DNA of 22,791 nt from Kiritimatiellia bacterium (GCA_017479035.1 JAFVCR010000051.1:1-22791), one strand, 5' to 3'. Numbered from the stretch's first letter, positions 9,500-18,521 are shown. The notes: generated by a model not told the origin, from the letters alone. Translations and numbers: made by a program.

Positions 9500-9866
9500 C
9501 GCGGCAGAGGAAGGCTCGTTCACGAACCATGCCGGACGCGTCGTTTCCGGCGAACTCAAGGCGGTGACGAACGGCGTTGTCGTAATCGGCACGCGCAGTT
9601 ATCCGCTTTCGATTTTCCCGGAGGCGGAACGCGCAAGGATCAAAGCCATGATTGACGTGCCGCCGGAATTGCCTCCGCACCTTGCCGCCGCACGTCGCAG
9701 CCTGCGCGAACGCTATATGCGGAACGAGGCCTTGCTCAAGTCAGGCGCGAAATCCCCGGAGGATGCCGAAGCTACCCGCAAATGCCTCCTCTCCATCTGG
9801 CAACGCATGCTCGACGAAGCAAACCTCGCACCCTCGACCCGCAACTCTTTGTTGTCATCCCAATGA
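9441..9866 (+). CDS. Small exported SHD1-like protein (141 aa)
   Basis: I chose the ATG at 9441 because it gives MRYIYIKRALQAFIVCVLSS, a clear signal peptide, and has GGAAG three bases upstream; starts further left would bury it. The gene starts inside the previous one, overlapping it by 59 nt. Residues about 26-72 (FTNHAGRVVSGELKAVTNG, then YPLSIFPEAERARI) resemble the short SLA1-homology-domain-1-like (SHD1) beta domain common in small exported proteins of Planctomycetes and Verrucomicrobia, with the usual pattern of a tag about an extra or nucleotide-neutral 'key word, D/N-G-x-V, P-x-S-x-L-S' type end. The remaining 70 residues are charged and probably helical. The family is generally uncharacterised. 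The overlap with the calcium-loop gene implies co-translation and a linked role. Confidence 0.8.
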   Translation: MRYIYIKRALQAFIVCVLSSAAEEGSFTNHAGRVVSGELKAVTNGVVVIGTRSYPLSIFPEAERARIKAMIDVPPELPPHLAAARRSLRERYMRNEALLKSGAKSPEDAEATRKCLLSIWQRMLDEANLAPSTRNSLLSSQ

Positions 9867-10151
9867 ATCCGACGAATCGGCGAATATGATTCGGTGGAGA
9901 ACAAATACAAACCATCTTGCACTTGCACTATTTGCGGACGAGGGGATGGGAGTGACACCCTTATCACGGATTTTGAATGAGGTGGTCGGGACGTTCCGGT
10001 ATGGAGCGTCGGCAAGGGCGCAGGTGCGGATGAATGGCAAGGGGTGGTAGCATATGCTACATTCTGCCGCTCCTTCGGGGCTATATAAATCGGTTCCTCA
10101 ACACCTCTCCTCCTGCAAACTGCGGGGGATAAGCGTGGAAGAAGTTTTGTA
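9867..10151. other. Non-coding gap with palindromic, REP-like sequence
   Basis: No convincing gene is present in this gap. A perfect 14-bp palindrome GTAGCATATGCTAC lies at 10047-10060. It is followed by a small hairpin GCTCC-TTC-GGGGC at 10069-10081 and the AT-rich CTATATAAATCGG. The combination of palindrome and short GC hairpin looks like a REP-type dispersed repeat, but no second copy is in the window. No clear terminator for the upstream cluster was seen. Confidence 0.4.
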
Positions 10152-10180
10152 TTGACTGGTGCAGGGGGATATGGTATAAT
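10152..10180 (+). promoter_or_regulatory. Sigma-70-type promoter of tRNA-Gln
   Basis: TTGACT at 10152-10157 and TATAAT at 10175-10180 are separated by exactly 17 bp, and TGG precedes the -10 box (extended -10). The expected transcription start near 10187 lies about 15 nt before the tRNA. This is the closest match to consensus in the window. Confidence 0.85.
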
Positions 10181-10201
10181 GCGCGGCGTTTTCACACCGA
10201 T

Positions 10202-10275
10202 TGGCTCATGGTGTAACGGTAGCACAGCAGATTCTGATTCTGCTTGTCAAGGTTCGAATCCTTGTGAGCCAACCA
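10202..10275 (+). tRNA. tRNA-Gln (anticodon CTG), CCA encoded
   Basis: The acceptor stem TGGCTCA/TGAGCCA pairs fully. The anticodon arm is GCAGA-TTCTGAT-TCTGC, giving anticodon CTG (Gln). The T-loop TTCGAAT is canonical. The CCA end is encoded at 10273-10275. It has its own strong promoter and is followed by an intrinsic terminator. Confidence 0.95.
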
Positions 10276-10287
10276 CTGTCAAATCCC

Positions 10288-10308
10288 GCCGCTGATGCGG
10301 CTTTTTTT
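10288..10308 (+). terminator. Intrinsic terminator between tRNA-Gln and the nucleotidyltransferase gene
   Basis: A GCCGC-TGAT-GCGGC hairpin is followed directly by seven T (10302-10308). It lies 12 nt after the tRNA CCA end and 3 nt before the AAGGAGG of the next gene. The next gene has no visible promoter of its own, so it may depend on read-through here. Confidence 0.8.
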
Positions 10309-10324
10309 GCAAAAGGAGGCGATG

Positions 10325-11236
10325 ATGAAACCGACGCTTGTGGTTCTGGCAGCAGGGATGGGTTCGCGCTACGGCGGCTTGAAACAGGTCGATCCGGTAG
10401 GGCCGTCCGGCGAGGCGATACTCGATTATTCTGTATTCGATGCGGTGAGGGCGGGTTTCGGCAAGGTGGTGTTCATCATCCGCAAGGATTTCGAAGCGGA
10501 ATTCAAGGAAAAGGTAGGCCGCAAATACGAAGGCGTGGTGGATGTGGACTACTGCTATCAGGATATAAACGATCTTCCCGAGCCGTACAAGGTGCCGGAG
10601 GGGCGCACTAAGCCTTGGGGAACGGCGCATGCGATCCGTGCGGCGCGGAACATGGTGAAAGAACCTTTTGCGGCGATAAACGCGGATGACTTCTACGGGC
10701 GCGATGCGTTTGCCAGGCTGGCGGAATTCCTACAGGCGTTGCCGGAGAAGCCCGTGGTGCATCCGTTTGCGATGGTGGGATACAAACTTTCTCTGACGCT
10801 TTCCGAGAACGGGAGCGTCGCGCGCGGCATCTGTTCGGTGAACCAGGCGGGGATGCTTGCGGGGGTGAAGGAGATGACGAAAATCGTCCGGACGGACGAT
10901 GGCGCGGAGAACAGGGAAGATCCGGCAAATCCGGTGAAGCTTTCAGGCGACGAGCGGGTGTCTATGAATCTGTGGGGCTTTACACCGGCACTGTTCGCGG
11001 AACTTGAAGCGCGTTTCCCCGCATGGCTGGCCGAAAACGGCGCGAAGGAAAAGAGCGAGTGGTACATACCGTTCGTGGTGGATGAACTTATCCACGAGGG
11101 CAAAGCCGAGTGCAGCGTTCTTGCCACGGATTCCCGCTGGTTCGGCGTGACGTATCGCGAGGACAAGCCATTCGTGACGGGCGAGATTGCCAAGCTCGTG
11201 GCGGCCGGCGAATATCCTGCGCAACTTTTCAAGTAA
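10325..11236 (+). CDS. Sugar-phosphate nucleotidyltransferase family protein (303 aa)
   Basis: AAAAGGAGG at 10311-10319 sits 5 nt before the ATG at 10325; the ATG at 10322 would leave only 2 nt, and a still earlier one lies in the terminator stem. The N-terminus VVLAAGMGSRYGGLKQ is the nucleotide-binding signature of the NTP-transferase fold (G11, G13, R15, K20), and the NADD motif at residues 119-122 supplies the metal-binding Asp. Such enzymes join an NTP to a sugar 1-phosphate, releasing pyrophosphate, in the cytoplasm. This subfamily (KPTLVVLAAGMGSRYGG with PWGTAHA) is often annotated only as nucleotidyltransferase, so the sugar and the nucleotide are not known. It precedes the ComF-like gene by 44 nt and probably shares its transcript. 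Confidence 0.9.
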   Translation: MKPTLVVLAAGMGSRYGGLKQVDPVGPSGEAILDYSVFDAVRAGFGKVVFIIRKDFEAEFKEKVGRKYEGVVDVDYCYQDINDLPEPYKVPEGRTKPWGTAHAIRAARNMVKEPFAAINADDFYGRDAFARLAEFLQALPEKPVVHPFAMVGYKLSLTLSENGSVARGICSVNQAGMLAGVKEMTKIVRTDDGAENREDPANPVKLSGDERVSMNLWGFTPALFAELEARFPAWLAENGAKEKSEWYIPFVVDELIHEGKAECSVLATDSRWFGVTYREDKPFVTGEIAKLVAAGEYPAQLFK

Positions 11237-11280
11237 GGCGGAAGTTGCATTGGAGTGATGTATCGCGCGGGTTCGCCGAG

Positions 11281-11949
11281 ATGCTGGCGAACCTGCGCGT
11301 TGCAATTTTGGATTCCTTGTGGCCGAGGACGTGCTCGGTGGAGTATTGCGGCAAAGCACTGGGGCCGGGCGACGGGCCGTTCATCTGTCCCGAATGTTTT
11401 GCAGCATTGCCGCGCGATGAAGAGGGGGCTTTCGACGAGACGATTTTCTCTTATTGTGCGGCGTTCCTCTACGAGGGTGCGTTGCCGCAGTTGATAAAGG
11501 ATTTCAAGTTCAACAACGCGTTGTATCTTACGGAGGATTTCGCGGGAGAAATGGCGCTTACCGTGCTGCGGAAATTCCCGGATGTGGTGTTCGACCGCAT
11601 AGTGCCGGTGCCGATACATCCAATGCGTTGGCGGCAGAGGGGATACAATCAAAGCGAAGAACTGGCAAATGCGATAGGGCGCATGATAAACGTGCCGGTG
11701 GATACAAAAGCGTTGAAGCGCAGGCGGAACAATCCGCACCAGTCGTTGTCGTCGCGGGCGGCGAGGTTGAAGAATCTCATCGATTCGTTTGAGGTGGTGG
11801 AACCGAAAAGATTGAAAGATTGCACGATACTGCTAGTGGACGATGTGACTACGACGGGATCGACATTCACCGCATGCGTAAAGGCGTTGCGCACGGCGCA
11901 TGTGCGCAGGATTTGCGCGGTGGCGCTTGCGCGCGCAGTGTTGGATTGA
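11281..11949 (+). CDS. ComF-family phosphoribosyltransferase-like protein (222 aa)
   Basis: The ATG at 11281 is chosen because it places the usual short helix DSLWP before the zinc-binding cysteines; no good Shine-Dalgarno is present and no better in-frame start exists nearby. C18, C23, C36 and C39 form the zinc-ribbon typical of ComF/GntX proteins. The phosphoribosyltransferase PRPP loop ILLVDDVTTTGST is at residues 183-195, and PVPIHPMRWRQRGYNQ matches the family block. Homologues act in DNA uptake and, in other genera, in fork restart or carbon use. The length is normal for the family. No other competence gene is in the window, so a role in transformation cannot be claimed. Confidence 0.93.
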   Translation: MLANLRVAILDSLWPRTCSVEYCGKALGPGDGPFICPECFAALPRDEEGAFDETIFSYCAAFLYEGALPQLIKDFKFNNALYLTEDFAGEMALTVLRKFPDVVFDRIVPVPIHPMRWRQRGYNQSEELANAIGRMINVPVDTKALKRRRNNPHQSLSSRAARLKNLIDSFEVVEPKRLKDCTILLVDDVTTTGSTFTACVKALRTAHVRRICAVALARAVLD

Positions 11950-12029
11950 CGGATGGTGGTGCAGCGCGCGAGCAAGCGCAATGGAGCAGTTTTCAAGTGC
12001 GCAAACGGCAACAATGGAAAGATGCAATA

Positions 12030-12038
12030 TGCTATAAT
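12030..12038 (+). promoter_or_regulatory. Extended -10 promoter of the beta-protein/GH81 operon
   Basis: TGCTATAAT forms a perfect extended -10 element. No -35 match is seen at the expected position (12010-12015 reads AACAAT). Transcription would begin near 12045. The downstream AGAAGGA at 12054-12060 lies 10 nt before the ATG at 12071. Confidence 0.6.
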
Positions 12039-12070
12039 TGCGGCGAGAATAAGAGAAGGAACATATCGCT

Positions 12071-14695
12071 ATGAAAAAAATTTCCGTATTGCCGCTGTTG
12101 GCCTGGGCAAGTATGTTTGCAGCGGAGTATTCGTGGGTTGGAAGAGATGCGGAAAATCCTACGGATTGGAACACGCCGGCGAACTGGAATCCGGAAGGGA
12201 TACCCGCAGCGGATGACTATGTTGCGATAGACGGCGCGAGGGTGACGGCGCAAGGGGCGTATCTTGCCATACCGGACGTGTTGGCGCTTGCAAACGGCGC
12301 GGAGGTGGATGCGGCGGTGGAGGTGCGTTTTGCGGAGCCGCATACGATAAGGGGAGGAAAGTTGAGCACGCCGCTGCTGGCAGGGCAGGGCGCGACGATA
12401 GACGGAGTGGCACCGTGCGTGGTGCTTGAAGATGCGCATTTGGTGCTTACGACAGGCAATTTTTCTGGCGGGTTCTACCAGAGTTCCGGGAGTTATGTGG
12501 ATTTCACGGAGGGGAAGGCGAAAGCGGCGAAGGTGACGTATATTGCAGCGGCGACGGGAAATCCGTTCGAGTATTATCTTGGCGGGGCGGCACCGCTGAT
12601 ACGCTACAATGGCAAAGCGGTGGACAAGGATGATTTCGAGGCGTATTTCATTGTAAGCGACAATGGCAACGGGACGGCTACGATCTCGCTGAATCCCGAT
12701 GTGGCGGAGTGGAAGATCGGCGCGGCCGGCGTGGATGCGGCACGCGAAAACGATGGGGTTTACACGGCCACGGCGCGAATCGCGCTTACTGCAAGAGTGG
12801 CGACGCCGCAAGAAGTGTATGTTTATTTCGTCCATGCAGCGCAGGATTACGGCGATGCGTTCGAGGCATGGCCGGCGGCTGCGCGCGGAGAGCCTGTGAC
12901 GATGACGGCAACGGGCGTGGCGGAGAAGGAAATCGTGCTCGAGGAAGGCAAGACATATATCAGAGCGTTTGTGCAGGAGGGAGACGAATATATCGCATCA
13001 GGTGCGATGAGCGTGCGCACCGCGCTTGCGTATCAGGACCTTGTGGATGCGGGGGAGAATGTGTATGAATATGTTGGCGGCGCGAATGGTTTAGGCGTAG
13101 CGGGCAGCTGGAACGTGAACGGGGTGGCGACGGATGAAGTGCCCACGGCGGGAGAGGATATTCGCTGGTTCGGTGATTCGGCCGTGCTGGATGTGAATGG
13201 TTTTGAGATATACGCAAAAGATTATTTCGACGGTGCTAAAATTGTTGCAGGAGGCGACACGAAGATAAATGCGGACGTGACATTCACGGATTCGACGATA
13301 CGCCTTTCTACGATAGTAGTGGCCGAAGCCGCGCCTGCGCTTGTGACGCTAGACGGCAGTGCGCTTTCCACCTCTCGCGACGACCAGTGGCTCGGCGTCT
13401 ATCCGCCCGCCGCGTACGGCAATGCAGACAAGCCGTTCATCAATTTCAAGAGCGGCAGGAAATCGAGCTTCACTTTCACGGACAATGCCAACGCGCCCAC
13501 CGGCAAGGACGATGCCAAATCAAAGTTCTTCGACACGGGGCGGATGCTCTTCGACGGCGAAAGGCTGGCGGACGAAACCGTGTGGGAGGAGAATTTCAAT
13601 GTTGACATCGACGGCAAAACCGCGACGATCGTTTACAATCCGGTGGCAAGCGCAAACCGCATAAACGCGGCGGGAGCGAAGAACGTTACGGCCTCCTCCG
13701 CCACGCTGTATGTTACGATAGGCAAGGCCGCGGAGGGCGCGAAGGTGGTGTTGACCTTCAACGGCATCGAATACGGACTTGGAGACGCGATTGCCGGAGA
13801 GACTCTTGAGAAGGAATTTGCCGCGCTCGAGGAGTTCGCTACTTACACATACTCGTTCGCCATAGTGTTGGACGGAGAAGAAGTAGATGTGAAAAGCGGA
13901 TCGTTCGTGGCGAGTAGTTACGACTACGTTTACGCAAACGACGAATGGGCGGCGGGTGCCGCGCCGGGAAACGTAGATACGGCAGATGCGATTTTGATTG
14001 CAAGCGATTACACGGCGGTGGTGGACTGGACGATTGCAAACAAGACGGTGATGGACGCAGTGCTTGTGACGGGGACGCTAAAAGGCCACGGGCCGCTGAC
14101 GCTCAAAAGCGCGCGTCTCGCAAACGGCCGCTCCAACGATTACGTGAACTGTCCGTACGGATGGTGGGATTTGACTCCTCCGCTTGTGGACATCCAGACG
14201 TTGAGCGGCAACGGCACGATCTACCGTGCAAGCGCGTATTCGTTCTATACGGACAAGGGAGACGATGAAATCGCGAAAGCGTTTTTCGGCGGCGATACGC
14301 CCGTGATAACCGTGAATGGAGAAGCGGCGAAGGCGAGCGATTTCACGATCGATACGCTCGGCACGCGGACGGAGGGAGCGGCGGAACTGCGCAATGTGGC
14401 GGTGACGCATTGGGAAGAGTTCCCCGCAAACGGCGGCGCATGGGTTGTGAAGGACGGCGCGCGAGTGCGGCTTGCGCAGAATCTTAAACTTGCACGCCTA
14501 GTGCTGGAAGGCGATGCAACGATAGACCTCAATGGATATTCGATAACGTTGCCGGACAATGCACTTGTGCTGGCTGGCGGCGCGGTGGTAAAGAGCGGCA
14601 CATTCTCAAGCGCCAATGGCAATCTGCCCGCCGGTTTTGCGGGCAAGGGTGTGGTGGATGTGGCCGTGCGAGGCCTTGCGATACGCATCAGATAA
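12071..14695 (+). CDS. Secreted beta-rich surface protein with autotransporter-associated-like W motifs (874 aa)
   Basis: The start has AGAAGGA upstream and gives a signal peptide MKKISVLPLLAWASMFA. The mature protein opens with WVGRDAENPTDWNTPANWNP and then GIP..DDYVAI, the layout of bacterial modules that precede autotransporter-associated beta-strand stretches. Weaker echoes occur at about 331-376 (YVGGANGLGVAGSWN) and 617-655 (YANDEWAAGAAP). Two Fn3/Ig-like beta domains lie between them, at about 213-317 and 529-615. The last 80 residues (LVLEGDATIDLNGYSITLPD) look beta-helical. No membrane anchor, sortase signal or beta-barrel is seen. The gene sits 9 nt before the GH81 gene in one operon. 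It could bind or display at the cell surface near the glucan substrate; that role is inferred from context only. Confidence 0.88.
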   Translation: MKKISVLPLLAWASMFAAEYSWVGRDAENPTDWNTPANWNPEGIPAADDYVAIDGARVTAQGAYLAIPDVLALANGAEVDAAVEVRFAEPHTIRGGKLSTPLLAGQGATIDGVAPCVVLEDAHLVLTTGNFSGGFYQSSGSYVDFTEGKAKAAKVTYIAAATGNPFEYYLGGAAPLIRYNGKAVDKDDFEAYFIVSDNGNGTATISLNPDVAEWKIGAAGVDAARENDGVYTATARIALTARVATPQEVYVYFVHAAQDYGDAFEAWPAAARGEPVTMTATGVAEKEIVLEEGKTYIRAFVQEGDEYIASGAMSVRTALAYQDLVDAGENVYEYVGGANGLGVAGSWNVNGVATDEVPTAGEDIRWFGDSAVLDVNGFEIYAKDYFDGAKIVAGGDTKINADVTFTDSTIRLSTIVVAEAAPALVTLDGSALSTSRDDQWLGVYPPAAYGNADKPFINFKSGRKSSFTFTDNANAPTGKDDAKSKFFDTGRMLFDGERLADETVWEENFNVDIDGKTATIVYNPVASANRINAAGAKNVTASSATLYVTIGKAAEGAKVVLTFNGIEYGLGDAIAGETLEKEFAALEEFATYTYSFAIVLDGEEVDVKSGSFVASSYDYVYANDEWAAGAAPGNVDTADAILIASDYTAVVDWTIANKTVMDAVLVTGTLKGHGPLTLKSARLANGRSNDYVNCPYGWWDLTPPLVDIQTLSGNGTIYRASAYSFYTDKGDDEIAKAFFGGDTPVITVNGEAAKASDFTIDTLGTRTEGAAELRNVAVTHWEEFPANGGAWVVKDGARVRLAQNLKLARLVLEGDATIDLNGYSITLPDNALVLAGGAVVKSGTFSSANGNLPAGFAGKGVVDVAVRGLAIRIR

Positions 14696-14704
14696 TTGAC
14701 GACA

Positions 14705-17700
14705 ATGAGATTTGCTGGATATGTTTTGACGGCGGCAATGATTCATGCGCTTGCACAAGCGCAGGAAATTGTCAAGTGCGGGGCGGGGAGCTATGCCTCC
14801 TACGCGCCGTGGCGAGTGGCTCGTTCCACACGGCATTGGGGTGACCAGAGCCGCATAATGCAGACGCGCCACATATATATGACATCGCGCAACAAGGGTA
14901 GACCAATCCCCACAAACGACTGGTGGACAGATGCGCTCGTAAGCCGATGGAGCGGAAACTTGTGGAGTTATCCTGCAAAGGTGCGCATAGAGTCGACGGG
15001 CGTGAGCATCGCGTTCCCGTCGTATTGGATAGACGACGGCACGGAACTGAAAGAAAAGACGCATATCGTTTTCAATGCGGCGGGAGATTTTGCGCCGCAA
15101 CAGAAGGACGTGGACGATTGGCACGACTGGGACGTGGAGATGGTGCTGCGCGATGGGGAGAAGGAGATAAAGACCACGCTAGTGCACGGTTCGCCGTTTA
15201 CATGGATCGAGTGTGAGAACATAAAGGATCTGCTGGTTGCGCCAAGCGGGCATGCGACACTGCTCGACGAGCGCGGGAACGAAGCGAGCCTGCCGGCGCG
15301 GCGAAACGTGGCCATGATGAAAGTGGGCGGCGATCTCTACGGGATATGGCTGCCGCAGGGCACGACGATTGAGCGCGGAGAAGGTGATTCGTTCATCTTC
15401 CGCTGTGGCGGCAGGCGGGCGTTTGCGGCGGTGGCGCTTTTGCCGGGTAAGGAATATCTGCGCAAACTCGCGCCGTATGCGTATGCCGCAATACGTGCAA
15501 CACGCGTGGATTGGAGATACAACGAGGCGACGGCGGAACTTGCAACTGTATGGAAGGTTGAAACGGAAGACTTGCAGGGGCAGAAGCCTTCGCCCATTGC
15601 ATTGCAGGGATTCCAACCGCATCATCTAAAGCACACGCGATTGAATTTCGACGTGATGAAAGATCTTGTGTGGGAGACGCCGCGCGGCAAGCAATATGCG
15701 GCGGCGGGCAACGAACTTGAAATCACGTACACGTTCCCGGGGATGCTCCCGTATTGGGCCGCGCCGCACGGGCACGAGTGCAAAACGGCCGCATACGACA
15801 AAGACCTTTTCAGGGATCTGGTGGCCGACTACGCGGCGCGGGGGACGTTTGGCGGCGACACGTATTGGGGCGGCAAGGGGCTGCTCCAAATGGCGTTTGC
15901 AATGATGGCGGCGCGTGAAACAGGCGACGATGCCACCTACAAAAAGGCGCACGAAAAACTCCGGCAGAAATTCGAGGATTGGCTCACATGGGATCCGGGC
16001 GAAGAGAGATTCTTTTTCTCGTACGTTCCAAAATGGGGCGGCATGGTGGGAGAGGGGACGAGTTACGACTCCGATGCGTTCAATGACCATCACTTCCATT
16101 ACGGATACTTCACTTATTCCGGCGCGTTGCTGTGCATGGTGGATGAGGATTTCAAAAAGAAATTCGGGCCGATGCTGCGGCTCATCGCGGAGGATTACGC
16201 CAATTGGGATAGGAATAACAAACGCTTCCCGTGGTTTCGCACGTTCGATCCGTGGGCGGGGCATTCTTTCGCGGGCGGCGTGGGCGATGGCAACGGCAAC
16301 GGGCAGGAGTCCACATCCGAAGCAATGCAGGGTTGGGGAGGGCTTTATTTGCTGGGGCTTGCGCTGGGGGATAGGGAAATGCGCGACGCGGCGATATTCG
16401 GCTACGTCTCCGAAGCACGCGCCACAGCGGAGTATTGGTTCGACCGCGACCGGGAGAATATCGACTACACGAAGTTCAAGCATCCGTACAATTCCAACCT
16501 CACTTGCCACGGAGTGGGATGGTGGACGTATTTTTCGGGAGATCCAGTGTGGATGCATTCCATACAGTGGCTGCCAAACACGCCTGCGCTGGACTATTTG
16601 AGCGAGGACCTGAAGTTCGCAAAATGGGACTGGGAGGAGATGTGGGCGAAGAAGGAAATCGGCGGATGGTTCGAGAAGGGGCAAGACCGCAACGGCAACG
16701 AAACAGGATGCGTGGGAGATGCGTCGCTCGGCAACGTGCTACTTTCCTATCTGCAGCGGCACGATGCGCGGCAGGCGGCGGAAATCTTCGATAAACTGCG
16801 CGCGAAACGCCTCGGTGCCGCAATGAATGCCGATACGGCACACATGACATATTGGGCCACGCATTCGCATTTGACGTGGGGAGAACTGGATTTCTCCGTA
16901 CGTGCAGACTATCCCTGCGCACGCGCATTCGTGAAGAACGGCAAGAGGACGCTAATGGCATACAACTGCGGCACGGAGACGCGGACGGTGAGGTTCTTCG
17001 ATGATGGAGGCAATACGGTTGGCGCGCTCGAAGCGCAGCCGAACGTGTTGACGGTTTCAAATGTGAAAACGGTTTCTCTCGCCGCGCTTCCTGCACCGGA
17101 AAAGAAGATGGCACTTGTGCCGAAGGGGGTTGTGATGCCGGATTTGGCGTTGGGGAAGAAGACGGTTGTGTCGTCGCAAGAAAACGGAGGGATGCCTGGC
17201 GCAAACATGGTGGATGGAGACGATGCAACGCGGTGGGGATCCGCGCATGACGATACGGATATGACAGCCGCGATCGACCTTGGTGAAAAGACGGCTCTAT
17301 ACGGCGCGGAGTTGAAGTGGGAGAATTCCCATGCATCTAGGTATCTTTTCCAGATTTCGGACGATGGCGTGAAGTGGAAGGATCTAGGCGGAGAGCGAAA
17401 CGGGTTCGCGGGGCTGCAGAGGCTCGACTTTGGGGGAGAGGTTGCGCGATGGGTGCGCATAAAGGGGCTTGAGAAAGCGACGCAGTATGGGATTTCGCTT
17501 TTCCGTTTTTCCGTATACGGCAAGCCGGCTTCCGCAAAGCCGGGTGCGCCGCTCGGTATGAAAATCGAGGCATCTCGCGCAGTTCTAAAAGAGAGGAAAC
17601 CTTCAAGGCTGGTGGCGAGAGCGTGGATGGGCGGAGACAAGTTCAAAGAGGTGGCGGCGGAGTGGGAGTCCGCAGACGGCACGTTCGACGGAGACGAGTT

Positions 17701-18445
17701 CACGCCGCTTGGAACGAATTATTTTGCCACGGTCACAGCGCGCGCGGCGGGGATTGCCGCAACGCGCTCGCTGCCGGTGGAAGAGGCTCTTGCGGTGGCG
17801 AAACTCGAGTTTGCGGCAACGAATCTTGTTGCCATAACGGGCGAGGGGGTGAAACTCAAACTTGTGGCGACGGATCAGTTTGGCGGAAGGATGCCTACAA
17901 AAGGCGTGCGGTTGAAAGTGGGCGGACCGAAAGGGGCGAAAGCAAAAAACTGGACACTCAAAAAAGGTGTTTTCACCGCGTCGGTGCCGGGCGGATACAA
18001 GATAGGGGCGTTGCTAGACGGGCAACTTGCCGTGGCAAATGTAACGGTGCGCGATTTGAAGGATGTGAATCTTGCGCGGCTTGCTACGGTGACGGCATCG
18101 GGAGAGGAAAACGGCGACCTCGCAGCAGGCAACGCCGCAGATGGCGATATGAAGACGCGCTGGGGCAGCCGCCATAGAGACGGCGAGTGGATAAAGTTCG
18201 ACCTTGGATGCGAGAGAGAAGTGGCGAAGGTGGTGCTGTTCTGGGAGAATGCGCGCGCCGATTCCTACAAGATAGAAGTTTCAACCGACGGGGTGAAATG
18301 GAATACGGTGTTCCATACTTCATCGAACGACGGAGGAAGGCAGGAGCACGCCTTCAAGCAGGCAAAAGCGCGCTATGTCCGCATAACGGGGCTTTCGCGC
18401 AATACGGATTACGGGATTTCGTTATTCGAGGTTGAAATCCACTGA
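14705..18445 (+). CDS. Secreted GH81 endo-beta-1,3-glucanase with two F5/8-type C domains (1246 aa)
   Basis: The ATG at 14705 gives the signal peptide MRFAGYVLTAAMIHALAQA; a TTG at 14696 directly after the previous stop is possible. No SD is visible, so translation may be coupled. The GH81 catalytic region runs from about residue 60 to 790. It has NDWWTDALVSRWSGNLWSYP near the start, FNDHHFHYGYF with D461, and GNGQESTSE with E535 and E539. The DHHFHYG Asp and the QESxSE Glu are the conserved acid and base of inverting GH81 laminarinases. Residues about 812-939 and 1121-1246 are F5/8-type C (CBM32-like) domains, separated by Ig-like domains (945-1115). The enzyme would cut internal beta-1,3 linkages in laminarin, callose or fungal wall glucan outside the cell. 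No carrier for importing products lies nearby. Confidence 0.95.
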   Translation: MRFAGYVLTAAMIHALAQAQEIVKCGAGSYASYAPWRVARSTRHWGDQSRIMQTRHIYMTSRNKGRPIPTNDWWTDALVSRWSGNLWSYPAKVRIESTGVSIAFPSYWIDDGTELKEKTHIVFNAAGDFAPQQKDVDDWHDWDVEMVLRDGEKEIKTTLVHGSPFTWIECENIKDLLVAPSGHATLLDERGNEASLPARRNVAMMKVGGDLYGIWLPQGTTIERGEGDSFIFRCGGRRAFAAVALLPGKEYLRKLAPYAYAAIRATRVDWRYNEATAELATVWKVETEDLQGQKPSPIALQGFQPHHLKHTRLNFDVMKDLVWETPRGKQYAAAGNELEITYTFPGMLPYWAAPHGHECKTAAYDKDLFRDLVADYAARGTFGGDTYWGGKGLLQMAFAMMAARETGDDATYKKAHEKLRQKFEDWLTWDPGEERFFFSYVPKWGGMVGEGTSYDSDAFNDHHFHYGYFTYSGALLCMVDEDFKKKFGPMLRLIAEDYANWDRNNKRFPWFRTFDPWAGHSFAGGVGDGNGNGQESTSEAMQGWGGLYLLGLALGDREMRDAAIFGYVSEARATAEYWFDRDRENIDYTKFKHPYNSNLTCHGVGWWTYFSGDPVWMHSIQWLPNTPALDYLSEDLKFAKWDWEEMWAKKEIGGWFEKGQDRNGNETGCVGDASLGNVLLSYLQRHDARQAAEIFDKLRAKRLGAAMNADTAHMTYWATHSHLTWGELDFSVRADYPCARAFVKNGKRTLMAYNCGTETRTVRFFDDGGNTVGALEAQPNVLTVSNVKTVSLAALPAPEKKMALVPKGVVMPDLALGKKTVVSSQENGGMPGANMVDGDDATRWGSAHDDTDMTAAIDLGEKTALYGAELKWENSHASRYLFQISDDGVKWKDLGGERNGFAGLQRLDFGGEVARWVRIKGLEKATQYGISLFRFSVYGKPASAKPGAPLGMKIEASRAVLKERKPSRLVARAWMGGDKFKEVAAEWESADGTFDGDEFTPLGTNYFATVTARAAGIAATRSLPVEEALAVAKLEFAATNLVAITGEGVKLKLVATDQFGGRMPTKGVRLKVGGPKGAKAKNWTLKKGVFTASVPGGYKIGALLDGQLAVANVTVRDLKDVNLARLATVTASGEENGDLAAGNAADGDMKTRWGSRHRDGEWIKFDLGCEREVAKVVLFWENARADSYKIEVSTDGVKWNTVFHTSSNDGGRQEHAFKQAKARYVRITGLSRNTDYGISLFEVEIH

Positions 18446-18473
18446 CGCGAATACAAAACTGCACGGGATATTG

Positions 18474-18503
18474 AAGGGGAAGCGGTAGAGCCGCTTCCCC
18501 TTT
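18474..18503 (+). terminator. Strong hairpin at the end of the GH81 operon
   Basis: A perfect 12-bp stem AAGGGGAAGCGG / CCGCTTCCCCTT encloses a 5-nt loop (TAGAG), 29 nt after the GH81 stop. The trailing sequence TTTCTGCTTG is only partly T-rich. Its near symmetry means it might also stop transcripts of the convergent minus-strand operon. Confidence 0.7.
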
Positions 18504-18521
18504 CTGCTTGAGTGGAGGAGA

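Noticed and set aside
10693..11739. 348-residue minus-strand frame
   Set aside because: It spans antisense to both the nucleotidyltransferase and the ComF-like gene, which have clear family motifs.
15626..16684. 352-residue minus-strand frame
   Set aside because: It is antisense to the GH81 catalytic region, whose conserved motifs prove the plus strand is coding.
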